This document shows, one piece after another, positions 44,793 through 54,428 of a stretch of DNA of 64,000 bases (its first letter is position 1; every line of letters begins with the position of its first letter). The notes under the pieces were generated by a model that saw only the letters and a program-made list of their open reading frames with translations, was not told where the DNA came from and searched no databases. The translations under genes were made by a program, and so were the position numbers. The stretch is from NCBI RefSeq assembly GCF_001562055.1, contig NZ_LLWE01000025.1, positions 1-64,000 of the forward strand. The letters run 5' to 3'. This DNA is from Polycladidibacter stylochi. Lineage in GTDB: Bacteria > Pseudomonadota > Alphaproteobacteria > Rhizobiales > Stappiaceae.

Positions 44793-45632
44793 GTGAAGCG
44801 CAAACAAGAAACAGCAGCTCTCGCTCCAACCTCCAGCCTGCAAGGCTTTGGCGAACAAACCCAACTGGGTTTTGCCGATGGGTTATCAGCGAACACCAAA
44901 ACGCAACCAGCCATGCCGCAAAGCGCGCCTAAAACTGCGCTCAATAAAACCGGAAAAAACACACAGCATTATCATGGCCATCGCCAGCGCTTGCGAGAGC
45001 GCTTTTTGCAACAGGGTGCCGAAAGCTTTCAACCCTATGAACTACTGGAATTGCAGCTGTTTGCCTGTATCAAGCAGGGCGATACCAAACCGCTTGCCAA
45101 AAAACTGATTAAACACTTTGGCTCCTACACCAAAGTCCTTGCCGCCCCACAAAAAAGACTTATGGAAGTCGATGGGTGCGGGCCAGCAACCGCACTTTTT
45201 TTAAAGCAATTACAAGCAAGCGCTGTATTGTATGCCAAGCAGTCAATTGACGATAAAACACTGCTAAGTTCTTGGTCTGCAGTTATAAATTATCTGCGTG
45301 CAGCTATGGCCCACAATGATAAAGAGCAGTTCCGTATTTTATTTTTAGATAAAAAAAACCATCTAATTGCCGATGAAATGCAGCAAGAAGGAACTATAGA
45401 CCATACACCGGTATACCCAAGGGAGGTGGCCAAGCGGGCATTGGAATTAGCCGCAACGGCTATCATTCTGGTCCACAACCACCCCTCGGGAGACCCCACC
45501 CCTTCACGGCAAGATATCGAAATGACCCACAAAATCCAAAATGCGCTCTCACCACTCAATATTGTTTTACACGATCATATAATTATTAGCCGCGCATCCC
45601 ATGCCTCATTTAAGGGTCTAAATATTATATAA
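44793..45632 (+). CDS. radC: RadC family protein (JAB/MPN+ domain)
   Basis: A 279-residue protein. The JAMM zinc motif HNHPSGDPTPSRQD (H228, H230, D241) marks the JAB domain; the N-terminal half has a helix-hairpin-helix (LMEVDGCGPATALFLKQL). DNA-repair function of RadC is disputed; it may be a deubiquitinase-like peptidase of unknown target. It starts at GTG 44793 after AGGAGG. The first 55 residues are polar and disordered. It follows map in the same orientation. Confidence 0.93.
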   Translation: MKRKQETAALAPTSSLQGFGEQTQLGFADGLSANTKTQPAMPQSAPKTALNKTGKNTQHYHGHRQRLRERFLQQGAESFQPYELLELQLFACIKQGDTKPLAKKLIKHFGSYTKVLAAPQKRLMEVDGCGPATALFLKQLQASAVLYAKQSIDDKTLLSSWSAVINYLRAAMAHNDKEQFRILFLDKKNHLIADEMQQEGTIDHTPVYPREVAKRALELAATAIILVHNHPSGDPTPSRQDIEMTHKIQNALSPLNIVLHDHIIISRASHASFKGLNII

Positions 45633-45964
45633 AAACCGAGTTATGTGCTTGTCTTAGTTTCTACAGGGCCTATTCCCTTAAAATAAACCTTAGTAACCGA
45701 GCTCTAAAAAAAAGATTATCCCTACCGTAACTGCCAATTAAATAGAATAATCGATTAATTCTGCCTTCATTATGGTCAAATCAGCCGAAAATTCTAAATG
45801 AAAGCTGCGTATTTCCACATTGTTCACAGCTCGAATAAATATATGGTTTCAAACATTGTTTTTTTGGACAGGCTCGCTCAAGTATACAATCTCAAAATAG
45901 CAATCAGGGGTCGTTACGATTCCCGTTGTTCGCCCCGCTCCGGAAATAACGACCAAGAGAACGC
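45633..45964. other. Intergenic region upstream of the GGDEF-EAL gene
   Basis: About 330 bases, AT-rich near 45720-45790. I see no hairpin or small gene that I can support. The promoter of the signalling gene should be here. Confidence 0.4.
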
Positions 45965-48286
45965 ATGTCAGTCCAAGGTTCAACAAGTGACGCGGTCGCC
46001 TCGGTGATCTTGCGCGGCCACTCGCCTGAAAAATTATCGTCTAGCCGTCGGCGTATGTCACGCATGATCGCTTTTATTTTATTACTGGTGGTACTGAGTG
46101 CGCTCATAATAGCTAGTTTGGCTTTATTTTGGTCAACCGAACAAGCCATGCAATACGAAATTGCGAAAGAACGTCGTTTGGTATCCAGCTACTTGCAGGT
46201 TTATCGCAACAGCCTTGCCAACGAAGTCGAGCGAATTGCCGTTTCAGACAAGGCATATAATGCGATCACCAGTCGCAAAGCCCAGATTTTCCTTGATGAA
46301 GACCTGACCCCCACTGCAAGCAACCGCGGTGATCGTGATGTATTCATTATTTTAAATAATGAAATGAAGCCGATTTACACCTACCGCCAAGACTTGCCAT
46401 GGCACAACAAAGTCTTTGAAACCCAATTGGGTCTTCAGCTCAAGCAAACTCTGGCGAATCTGAAAGCTGCAGCCAAACAGCGCCGCAAACAAGCCAATGT
46501 ACCAGGGCCATTAAGGGCTAAATCGCCAGATCCAATTACAATTCGCGATGTTGTACACTTGGATAATGGCTATGGATTAGCAACTGTTTCAGCCATTATT
46601 CCATCCACCCGAATTTCCAAGGGTAAAGATTTTATTGGCGGCTACCTCATTTGGGTGCGCCTGTTGGATACCCGCGCCATTGATGCTTTTGAGGCCTCTA
46701 CAGGCCTGAAGCACATCACTATCGGCAAAAAGCCGGAAATAGGTGAACGGCAATTTGCCTCTATCCCGCTCTATGGCAGTTCGGGGCAAGAAGTTGCTCA
46801 TGTAACCTGGCAAACTTCAGCCGCTAGCGGCACAATCTATAGCCGCGCCGCGCCGTATTTACTTGGTGCATTTCTGGTAATTTTGCTGGCAACGCTCTTA
46901 TTATTACGCCGTTCTATTCGCTTAACGGACGAGCTGGTTGTGAACGAGGCAGAGGCCACCCATGCCGCTTTGCATGACGCGTTAAGCGGCCTGCCAAATC
47001 GTACTTACTTTACCCTATCGGCTTCACGTGCCCTCAGACGCTCGCGTATGCAAAACTTGCAATCCGGCCTGATTTACCTTGATCTCGACCAGTTCAAGCA
47101 AATCAATGACAGCTTAGGCCATACGGTTGGTGACAATGTTATCCTGCAAGTTGCAACCAGATTGCGCCGCACGATACCACGAACCGACCTTGTATCACGC
47201 ATCAGCGGCGACGAATTTCTCATTCTGATCAATCAGCGCAAGAGCACCGATGAAATACTCGAAACATGCCAGCTGATTGCGAATGCTGTTGCCGAAGCCA
47301 TACAACTAGATGGCCACCGGATTCTCACTACAGCATCAATGGGTGTTGCTCTCAGCCCAGAACATGGTGCCGACCTTTCTGATTTGCTGCGCCGCGCCGA
47401 TATTGCGCTTTATGAAGCCAAGAAAGCAGGGCGAAATCGTTTTGTCATCTTCCGTGAAAGCATGGAAGAGCGTGTTCTCATGTCACGGCAAATGGAAGAG
47501 GAAATCAAACGGGCTCTTAAGAAGAGCGAATTCGTTAATTATTACCAGCCAATTATGGATGGTACTGGTAAAAAGGCGATTGCAGCGGAAGCACTTATTC
47601 GCTGGAACCACCCGAAGCAGGGCCTAATGCCACCCGGAGCCTTCTTACCAGTTGCAGAAGGCACGCCTCTTATTAAGGAAATTGGTGAATGGGTACTGGA
47701 AACAGCCATTCAAGATGCTGCATTCCTACCTGATGTAACCATGTGTGTGAACGTCTCCCCAAGCCAGCTGGGGCACCCTGAATTCCCAAGCCTCGTACAA
47801 AGGCTGCTCGATAAACACAGCCTCCCGCCTTCTCGCTTGGAACTGGAAGTTACCGAAGAGATTTTGCTCAACTACAGCGAATCCACCGGTGAAATCTTGA
47901 ACGAAATACAAAAGCTTGGCGTGAAGATAGCACTGGATGACTTTGGTACCGGCTTCTCCAACCTGAATTATTTGCGCAAACACCGCTTTAACAAGATCAA
48001 AATTGACCGCACTTTCATTGAAGACATTGAAAACGAGAAAGATGCTCGTGAAATTGTGCGCTCACTTATCCAGTTGGGTCAGTCAATTGGCATGGAAGTG
48101 TGTATTGAGGGTGTTGAAAAAGCCAACCAATACAACGTTCTAAAAGGAATGCGTGCCGAAATCCTACAGGGCTTTTTATTCTCCAAGCCGGTGCCATTGG
48201 CAAAATTCAAGCTCTGGCAAGACGATTACGATGTCGAACATGCCCTTAACCCTAAAGAGCGCGACGTCAAATTGGAAACCGCTTAA
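45965..48286 (+). CDS. CHASE4-GGDEF-EAL protein (c-di-GMP turnover)
   Basis: A 773-residue inner-membrane protein. It has a first helix at about 33-57, a periplasmic CHASE4-like sensor domain to about 295, a second helix at 297-316, then GGDEF and EAL domains. The cyclase site reads SGDEF at 414-418, and the product-inhibition site (RxxD before it) is absent: PRTD. The phosphodiesterase domain has EALIRW at 542-547, EVTEEIL and DDFGTGFSNLNYL, which are normal. So phosphodiesterase activity is likely and cyclase activity uncertain. It is followed by a terminator shared with ispE. Confidence 0.93.
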   Translation: MSVQGSTSDAVASVILRGHSPEKLSSSRRRMSRMIAFILLLVVLSALIIASLALFWSTEQAMQYEIAKERRLVSSYLQVYRNSLANEVERIAVSDKAYNAITSRKAQIFLDEDLTPTASNRGDRDVFIILNNEMKPIYTYRQDLPWHNKVFETQLGLQLKQTLANLKAAAKQRRKQANVPGPLRAKSPDPITIRDVVHLDNGYGLATVSAIIPSTRISKGKDFIGGYLIWVRLLDTRAIDAFEASTGLKHITIGKKPEIGERQFASIPLYGSSGQEVAHVTWQTSAASGTIYSRAAPYLLGAFLVILLATLLLLRRSIRLTDELVVNEAEATHAALHDALSGLPNRTYFTLSASRALRRSRMQNLQSGLIYLDLDQFKQINDSLGHTVGDNVILQVATRLRRTIPRTDLVSRISGDEFLILINQRKSTDEILETCQLIANAVAEAIQLDGHRILTTASMGVALSPEHGADLSDLLRRADIALYEAKKAGRNRFVIFRESMEERVLMSRQMEEEIKRALKKSEFVNYYQPIMDGTGKKAIAAEALIRWNHPKQGLMPPGAFLPVAEGTPLIKEIGEWVLETAIQDAAFLPDVTMCVNVSPSQLGHPEFPSLVQRLLDKHSLPPSRLELEVTEEILLNYSESTGEILNEIQKLGVKIALDDFGTGFSNLNYLRKHRFNKIKIDRTFIEDIENEKDAREIVRSLIQLGQSIGMEVCIEGVEKANQYNVLKGMRAEILQGFLFSKPVPLAKFKLWQDDYDVEHALNPKERDVKLETA

Positions 48287-48333
48287 AGAGCTCAACTACA
48301 ATAACAGAGCTTAAAAGAAACATGATACAAAAA

Positions 48334-48369
48334 CAGCCGGTCCTCTTAAAAGACCGGCTGCTTTTGTTT
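48334..48369 (+). terminator. Bidirectional terminator between the GGDEF-EAL gene and ispE
   Basis: A 9-bp stem CAGCCGGTC (48334-48342) with GACCGGCTG (48352-48360), followed by CTTTTGTTT on the plus strand and GTTTTT on the minus strand. Both genes end within 50 bases. Confidence 0.85.
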
Positions 48370-48387
48370 AACGATAAGACAAATTCA

Positions 48388-49272
48388 CTAAACAGCAGCG
48401 GCTTGCACCCACCAATTATCTTCCCGCTCTTTAATATGCACAGCCAGACGCTCCGCCGCCTCTAAATCGGTACAAATGGCAAAGCATGTGGCGCCAGAAC
48501 CGGACATTCTGGCAAATAGGCATTCATGCTGTGCCTCTAAAACGTCAAGCACCTTTTGTATCTGCGGCACAAGCGAAATAGCCGGTGTTTGCAAGTCATT
48601 ACGCGTTGCCTTAAGCCACTCGCACAATTGGTGAATACTTTCAAACCGGTTCGGGATCTTGGGTAGATGGCCGTTTTCTTTCGCTGCAAGCTGCTTGAAA
48701 ACAGCCGGTGTTGACAAATTCACCTTAGGATTAACAAGAACCACGGCAAATGCTGGCAATCCAGCTATATTTTCAATCTGATCACCAATACCACGCACAC
48801 GACAAGGTTTGGAGTTTAAACACATGGGAACATCAGCTCCCAGCTGTGCGGCCAATTCGCTAAGCCGCGTGTGGTCCGGCTTAATGCCCCACAATTGGCA
48901 GAGCGCAAAAAGCGTTGCAGCCGCATCCGCCGACCCGCCACCAATACCGGCGGCAACGGGCAAGTTCTTTTCCAGTCTAAGGGCAACCGGTTGCGATACA
49001 GAAAGAGATTCCTCAAGCAAATGGGCTGCCCGCAAAACAAGATTATCAACCGGATCATCATGCAACAAACTATGTGAAAAAGGCCCAATGAGTTCAAGCC
49101 TCGTCTTACTGGCCTTTTGCGCCTCAATGATATCACCGGTTTTGGGAAACACCACCAAGGAATCGAGAAGATGAAAACCATCTGCGCGCTGGCCTGTTAT
49201 ATGCAAGGCCAGATTTACTTTGGCTTGCGCGAGTGCCTGCGCTGACTTTAACCCAAAACTTTCTACATTCAT
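48388..49272 (-). CDS. ispE: 4-diphosphocytidyl-2-C-methyl-D-erythritol kinase
   Basis: A 294-residue GHMP kinase of the MEP isoprenoid pathway. N-terminal AQAKVNLALHITGQRADGFH carries the lysine and aspartate region, and the ATP-binding motif PVAAGIGGGSADAAATL is clear. GSGATCFAI near the end is the third GHMP motif. Length is normal. The TPR protein gene is upstream on the same strand, 66 bases away, and may be co-transcribed. Confidence 0.95.
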   Translation of the reverse strand: MNVESFGLKSAQALAQAKVNLALHITGQRADGFHLLDSLVVFPKTGDIIEAQKASKTRLELIGPFSHSLLHDDPVDNLVLRAAHLLEESLSVSQPVALRLEKNLPVAAGIGGGSADAAATLFALCQLWGIKPDHTRLSELAAQLGADVPMCLNSKPCRVRGIGDQIENIAGLPAFAVVLVNPKVNLSTPAVFKQLAAKENGHLPKIPNRFESIHQLCEWLKATRNDLQTPAISLVPQIQKVLDVLEAQHECLFARMSGSGATCFAICTDLEAAERLAVHIKEREDNWWVQAAAV

Positions 49273-49338
49273 CTAACAAACCTAAATCAATCGAATGACC
49301 GGGGAGGCACACCAGCCGTTAAGCCTTTGGCAAATACC

Positions 49339-51081
49339 TTAGTCACCCACAGCCGCAGACTCTTGAGTGGTATCCGCACTCAAACCATTTTTGATCTTGC
49401 CCAAAATACGCTTCAAGTCTTCCGGCTCAGGGTCCAAATCACGGGCATGGTTCCATTTAAATCCGGCATCCAGACGCCGCCCAAGCTTCCAGTAGGCATC
49501 GCCAAGATGCTCGTTAATCAGCGGATCATGCGGCCGCAACGCAACAGCACGCTCCAGCTCTTTCACCGCCTCATCATATCTACCCAGCCGGTAATAAACC
49601 CACCCCAAACTATCAACAATGTAACCATCAGTTGGCCGCAAGCGCACCGCTTTTTTAATCATCTTCAATGCTTCATCAAAGCGCATCCCGCGGTCGACCA
49701 AAGAGTATCCAAGATAGTTCAACACCATTGGTTGGTCTGGTTGAATTTCGAGTGCATTCCTAAAGTCGTTTTCGGCCAGATCCCATTTATCTTGGCGCTC
49801 GCGTGTAATACCGCGAAAATACAGCAAAACCCAGTTCTGCTCTTTTTGCTCTGCAACAAGTTTGAGCCCTTCACTATACGCAGCCTCTGCCTCTGCGAAT
49901 TTAGAATGTGAGCGCAGCACATTACCAAGCGATGTATAAGCCTCCACATCATCCGGCTTTTCTTTAATCAATGCCTCAAGTTTGCTTTTCGACTTTTCAA
50001 GTTCATCTATCACATTTAAATGCAGCGCTTCTTGAATTTCAGCATCACGTTTCATGGGCGAACTTGGGCTCACCTTCGACAGATAATCAATTGAGCGTTC
50101 ATAGTTTCCCATTTGCTCATAAAGTGCTGCAAGCGCAATGTTCGCTTCATCAAAATGCGGTTCAAGATAAACCGATAATTGCAAGAATGCCGCCGAAAGC
50201 TCTTCACCATCACGGCTAATAGCTGCACCCAGCCCGTATAAAGCTTCGCTCACGCCCGCATCAATGCTGCCAACCATGGGCTTTTGCATGGCTCCACTAA
50301 CAATATGTGCCCTTAACGAGATGATGCTGGGATGATCCGGGACATGCTTTTCGAACTTATCGAGTATTTCAAGTGATTTTTTCTGCTGACCATTTGCTGC
50401 CAGTGCCTTAACATAGGCACTCATGGAACGTAGCGCACCAGGATCAGCCTCATAGGCTTTTGCATAGTGGGGAAGCGCTTTTTCACTCTCCCCTGCATGT
50501 TCCAGCATCAAGGCGATATTGTAATCGGTAAACAGCTCAAACCAAGTCGGGCCTTTAAGCTCTTGCAGGACCTTAACGCCTGCATCAACATTACCATTAC
50601 CCGCATAGGCCCATGCTTTGAGCAAGGCAAAAGTCATGCGGGCGAGAGGGTTGGTACTTACCTCATCTTCCATGCCGATAACAGCATTGTACTGCCGCGC
50701 GTGTACATCGTGAACAGCCTGAACAAACCCGGCAAGAAAGTGCTCAGGATCAGATTCGAGCAGTTTCTTGCCTAGCTCTAGGCATTTATCAATTTGCCCA
50801 TCAGCCAGATACATTGTAAACGCACGATCTTGAAGATAGAAATTATCGGGATCAAGCGCCAAGGCTTTTGAGAAGTAGCGGCCGGCATTTTTAAAATCCT
50901 GCTCGATCAAAGCAGTTCGCGCTGCTAAATAATAACCCGACAAGCTCTCCGAGTGTGTTTGGTCACTATTTGATGCAAAGCTCCCGACCACGGACGACGA
51001 TAGTGCCACAAAAAACGCAACAACACGGCCCGTTTTCTTAGCCAATGCTGCAACATGAGGGAGACGAGGATTACGCATCAA
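49339..51081 (-). CDS. Exported tetratricopeptide repeat protein
   Basis: A 580-residue protein with a signal peptide (GRVVAFFVALSSSVVGSFAS) and about eight or more tetratricopeptide repeats through most of the chain. Examples are AGRYFSKALALDPDNFYLQD, AEAAYSEGLKLV and YDEAVKELERAVALRPHDP near the C terminus. TPR arrays bind partner proteins, here probably in the periplasm or at the outer membrane. The gene is a common neighbour of ispE in alphaproteobacteria. The C-terminal 40 residues are charged. Its promoter lies in the 590-base gap shared with ppdK. Confidence 0.85.
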   Translation of the reverse strand: MMRNPRLPHVAALAKKTGRVVAFFVALSSSVVGSFASNSDQTHSESLSGYYLAARTALIEQDFKNAGRYFSKALALDPDNFYLQDRAFTMYLADGQIDKCLELGKKLLESDPEHFLAGFVQAVHDVHARQYNAVIGMEDEVSTNPLARMTFALLKAWAYAGNGNVDAGVKVLQELKGPTWFELFTDYNIALMLEHAGESEKALPHYAKAYEADPGALRSMSAYVKALAANGQQKKSLEILDKFEKHVPDHPSIISLRAHIVSGAMQKPMVGSIDAGVSEALYGLGAAISRDGEELSAAFLQLSVYLEPHFDEANIALAALYEQMGNYERSIDYLSKVSPSSPMKRDAEIQEALHLNVIDELEKSKSKLEALIKEKPDDVEAYTSLGNVLRSHSKFAEAEAAYSEGLKLVAEQKEQNWVLLYFRGITRERQDKWDLAENDFRNALEIQPDQPMVLNYLGYSLVDRGMRFDEALKMIKKAVRLRPTDGYIVDSLGWVYYRLGRYDEAVKELERAVALRPHDPLINEHLGDAYWKLGRRLDAGFKWNHARDLDPEPEDLKRILGKIKNGLSADTTQESAAVGD

Positions 51082-51668
51082 TACTTACTTCTCTTTGGTT
51101 AGGTCACTTAATCAGTAATGACAATAAATTAGCGCTTCTTACATCACAGTGGAAGTAGAGCCATACATACCAGAATCAAGTTAAGTCCATCTTAGCCTAA
51201 GTGCTTCCTTTGGAGCTGAACTGTAGCAGACATTTCAACGACAACAAGCCGGCCAATGCAAGCATAATAAGGTGTTGCGTTTTACAAAAGTTTATTACAG
51301 CACATTTCCGAAGAAAAACCCTTAATATTTTGTGCAGCTAACATAGGTATATGGCCTTATTGCGGCATCATTCACCTATTAAAATTTCTAAGCCAATGGA
51401 AACTACCAGTAATTTGTTTTGGAAACCGAAAATAAATTCGCCACTCCCGATTGGACATAGCAACATACTACAGAAAAACAAACTTTCTAACATGATAAAT
51501 TTGCAAAGCATTGTCATAATAAACTTAAGGTTATACGCAATATCCCCAAAGGCGTGTTGCAAAATGCTTGCTATATTTACAAATATATCATGCAAATCAT
51601 TTTGCGCTCTATTAGTTTTCTGAAGAGGTGGCCATTCCGGTCATCCGTAATTTCATATGGGGGGTGTC
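51082..51668. other. Intergenic region between divergent TPR and ppdK genes
   Basis: About 585 bases, AT-rich, holding both promoters. A frame at 51351-51623 and its antisense counterpart lack supporting signals. No hairpin or repeat stands out. Confidence 0.4.
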
Positions 51669-54347
51669 ATGACCAAATGGGTCTACATCTTTGGTGAAGG
51701 TGTCACTGATGGCGATGCGAGTATGCGTAATCTGCTTGGCGGCAAAGGCGCAAACCTTGCCGAAATGGCACGATTAGGCTTACCTGTACCACCCGGCTTT
51801 ACAATTACTACTGAAGTTTGCACGCAGTATTATAAAGGCGGCGAAAGCTATCCGAGTGAACTTGATGCGCAAATAAATGCAGCACTTGAAACCGTAGGCA
51901 AGCTCACAGGCCGCACATTCGGTGATCCAGCCAACCCACTTCTGCTTTCTGTGCGTTCAGGCGCCCGCGTCTCCATGCCCGGCATGATGGATACCGTGCT
52001 AAACCTTGGCCTCAACGACACTACCGTTGCAGCCCTTGCCAAGGAATCGAATGACGAACGCTTCGCCTACGACAGCTACCGCCGTTTCATTCAGATGTAT
52101 TCTGATGTGGTGCTCAATGTCGATGGCGACTACTTTGAGGAAATAATCGAGGATTATAAAGACGAGCACGATCTGGTGCTTGATACTGATCTCTCCGCTG
52201 AGGACTGGAAAAAGGTCGTTGTGCTGTTTAAAGCCAAAACCGAAGAAGAACTCGGCAAACCCTTCCCCGATGACCCCCGCGAACAGCTTTGGGGCGCAAT
52301 AGGGGCTGTTTTCGGTTCTTGGATGCTACCACGCGCCCAAACCTATCGCCGTTTGCATGATTTGCCTTCCGATTGGGGCACAGCAGTGAACGTACAAGCC
52401 ATGGTCTTTGGCAATATGGGCGATGATTCTGCCACCGGTGTTGCTTTCTCCCGCAACCCTTCCAACGGTGAAAACGCCCTGTACGGTGAATACCTCATCA
52501 ACGCTCAGGGTGAAGACGTTGTCGCCGGTATCCGCACTCCGCAAGATATTACCGAAGCTGCACGCATCGCCGCCGGATCCGACAAGCCTTCACTAGAAGC
52601 AACCATGCCTCAAATGTACCAACAATTTGCCGAGGCCTGCAAAAAGCTGGAAACCCATTACCGCGATATGCAAGACATGGAATTCACCATTGAACGCGGT
52701 AAATTATGGATGCTGCAAACCAGAAACGGCAAACGGACACTGAAAGCAGCACTCAAAATCGCCGTTGATATGGCGGATGAGGGCGTCATCAGCAAGGAAG
52801 AAGCTGTCAAACGCATTGACCCAACATCGCTTGACCAGCTTCTCCACCCGACCATTGATCCTGACGCCGAAATCGACGAACTCGCCACAGGTTTGCCTGC
52901 CTCACCAGGTGCGGCCAGCGGTGCAATCGTCTTCAATTCCGACGAAGCGGAGGCCGAAAAAGCCGACGGCAAAGCGGTTGTTCTTTGCCGGGTGGAAACT
53001 TCACCCGAAGACATTCACGGCATGCATGCGGCAGAAGGTATCCTCACCTCGCGCGGTGGTATGACAAGCCACGCCGCAGTGGTTGCCCGCGGTATGGGCA
53101 AACCATGTGTGGCCGGTGCCGGCACAATCCGCATGGATATGCGCAATGAAGTGATGGTTGCCGATGGCCGCACTTTTAAAAAGGGCGATATCATCACCAT
53201 TGACGGTGGTAGCGGGCAGGTGATTGCCGGTCAGGTAAAAATGCGTCAACCCGAACTTTCTGGCGATTTTAAAAAGCTCATGCAATGGGCCGACAATATT
53301 CGCCGCCTGCGGGTACGTACCAACGCCGAAACGCCAACCGATGTGAAGGTCGCTCTTTCCTTTGGAGCTGAAGGTATTGGCCTGTGCCGCACCGAACATA
53401 TGTTCTTCGATGGCGATCGGATTACCAGCGTACGCGAGATGATCCTTGCCGACACATTGCAAGAACGACGCGCCGCACTGGATAAACTACTGCCTATGCA
53501 GCGCGGTGATTTCATCGAAATCTTCGAGCTGATGGATGACCTACCCGTCACCATTCGCTTGCTTGACCCGCCACTGCACGAGTTCCTGCCCAAAACGGAT
53601 GCGGAAATTGCCGAGGTTGCCAAGCACATGGGCGTTGACGCCGAGGACTTGAAAGAACGCGCCGAAGAGCTACACGAATTCAACCCTATGCTCGGTAATC
53701 GCGGCTGTCGTCTGCTCATTTCCTATCCGGAAGTGGCCGAAATGCAAGCTCGTGCCATTTTCGAGGCAGCGGCAGAAGTTTCCAAATCTCGCAGCGTTCA
53801 AGTGAAACCCGAGGTCATGGTACCACTGGTTGGCTTGAAAGCCGAGCTGGACGAAGTCAAGCAGCGTATTGAAGCTATGGCTGAAGCGGTTGAAGCAGAA
53901 AAAGGCATCAAGCTGGACTACTCAATCGGTACCATGATCGAGTTGCCACGCGCAGCCCTGCAATCTGAAGAAATCGCCAAATCTGCCGAGTTCTTCTCCT
54001 TCGGCACCAACGATCTCACCCAAACCACCTTTGGTATTTCCAGAGATGACGCGGGTTCTTTCCTTGGCAAGTATCAGGAAAAAGGCTTGATCGAAAAAGA
54101 TCCGTTCATCACGCTGGATAGTGACGGTGTTGGTGAATTGATCAAACATGCTGCCGAGCATGGCCGCAAAACCCGTCCGAATATTAAACTTGGCATCTGC
54201 GGTGAGCATGGTGGTGATCCGGCTTCTATCGCTTTCTGCGAAGAAACCGGCCTCGATTATGTGAGCTGCTCACCGTTCCGTGTGCCAGTTGCCCGCTTAG
54301 CTGCAGCACAAGCAGTGTTGAAAGGTGCTGATACCGGTACGCTTTAA
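51669..54347 (+). CDS. ppdK: Pyruvate, phosphate dikinase
   Basis: An 892-residue enzyme that interconverts pyruvate, ATP and phosphate with PEP, AMP and pyrophosphate. Domains in order: N-terminal ATP-grasp (GGKGANLAEMARLGLPVPPG, then SVRSGARVSMPGMMDTVLN), the phosphohistidine domain with the catalytic His in RGGMTSHAAVVARGMGKPC, and the C-terminal TIM barrel with GICGEHGGDP and YVSCSPFRVPVARL. Length is normal. ATG 51669 follows GGGGGGTG. It is monocistronic, ending in a terminator shared with the next gene. Confidence 0.97.
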   Translation: MTKWVYIFGEGVTDGDASMRNLLGGKGANLAEMARLGLPVPPGFTITTEVCTQYYKGGESYPSELDAQINAALETVGKLTGRTFGDPANPLLLSVRSGARVSMPGMMDTVLNLGLNDTTVAALAKESNDERFAYDSYRRFIQMYSDVVLNVDGDYFEEIIEDYKDEHDLVLDTDLSAEDWKKVVVLFKAKTEEELGKPFPDDPREQLWGAIGAVFGSWMLPRAQTYRRLHDLPSDWGTAVNVQAMVFGNMGDDSATGVAFSRNPSNGENALYGEYLINAQGEDVVAGIRTPQDITEAARIAAGSDKPSLEATMPQMYQQFAEACKKLETHYRDMQDMEFTIERGKLWMLQTRNGKRTLKAALKIAVDMADEGVISKEEAVKRIDPTSLDQLLHPTIDPDAEIDELATGLPASPGAASGAIVFNSDEAEAEKADGKAVVLCRVETSPEDIHGMHAAEGILTSRGGMTSHAAVVARGMGKPCVAGAGTIRMDMRNEVMVADGRTFKKGDIITIDGGSGQVIAGQVKMRQPELSGDFKKLMQWADNIRRLRVRTNAETPTDVKVALSFGAEGIGLCRTEHMFFDGDRITSVREMILADTLQERRAALDKLLPMQRGDFIEIFELMDDLPVTIRLLDPPLHEFLPKTDAEIAEVAKHMGVDAEDLKERAEELHEFNPMLGNRGCRLLISYPEVAEMQARAIFEAAAEVSKSRSVQVKPEVMVPLVGLKAELDEVKQRIEAMAEAVEAEKGIKLDYSIGTMIELPRAALQSEEIAKSAEFFSFGTNDLTQTTFGISRDDAGSFLGKYQEKGLIEKDPFITLDSDGVGELIKHAAEHGRKTRPNIKLGICGEHGGDPASIAFCEETGLDYVSCSPFRVPVARLAAAQAVLKGADTGTL

Positions 54348-54376
54348 CACATGTGGCAAACATAAACTTAAAAAAC

Positions 54377-54410
54377 AAAGGGGCCGCAGCACCAGCTGCG
54401 GCCCCTTTCA
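54377..54410 (+). terminator. Bidirectional terminator between ppdK and the polyprenyl synthetase
   Basis: A 14-bp stem, AAAGGGGCCGCAGC (54377-54390) with GCTGCGGCCCCTTT (54395-54408), loop ACCA. A/T tracts on both sides suit either direction. Both genes end within 40 bases. Confidence 0.93.
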
Positions 54411-54428
54411 TATTCTATTTGGAAAAAA

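Noticed and set aside
49327-49911. Plus-strand frame of 194 codons antisense to the TPR gene
   Set aside because: Complement of conserved TPR codons; no domain or start signals.
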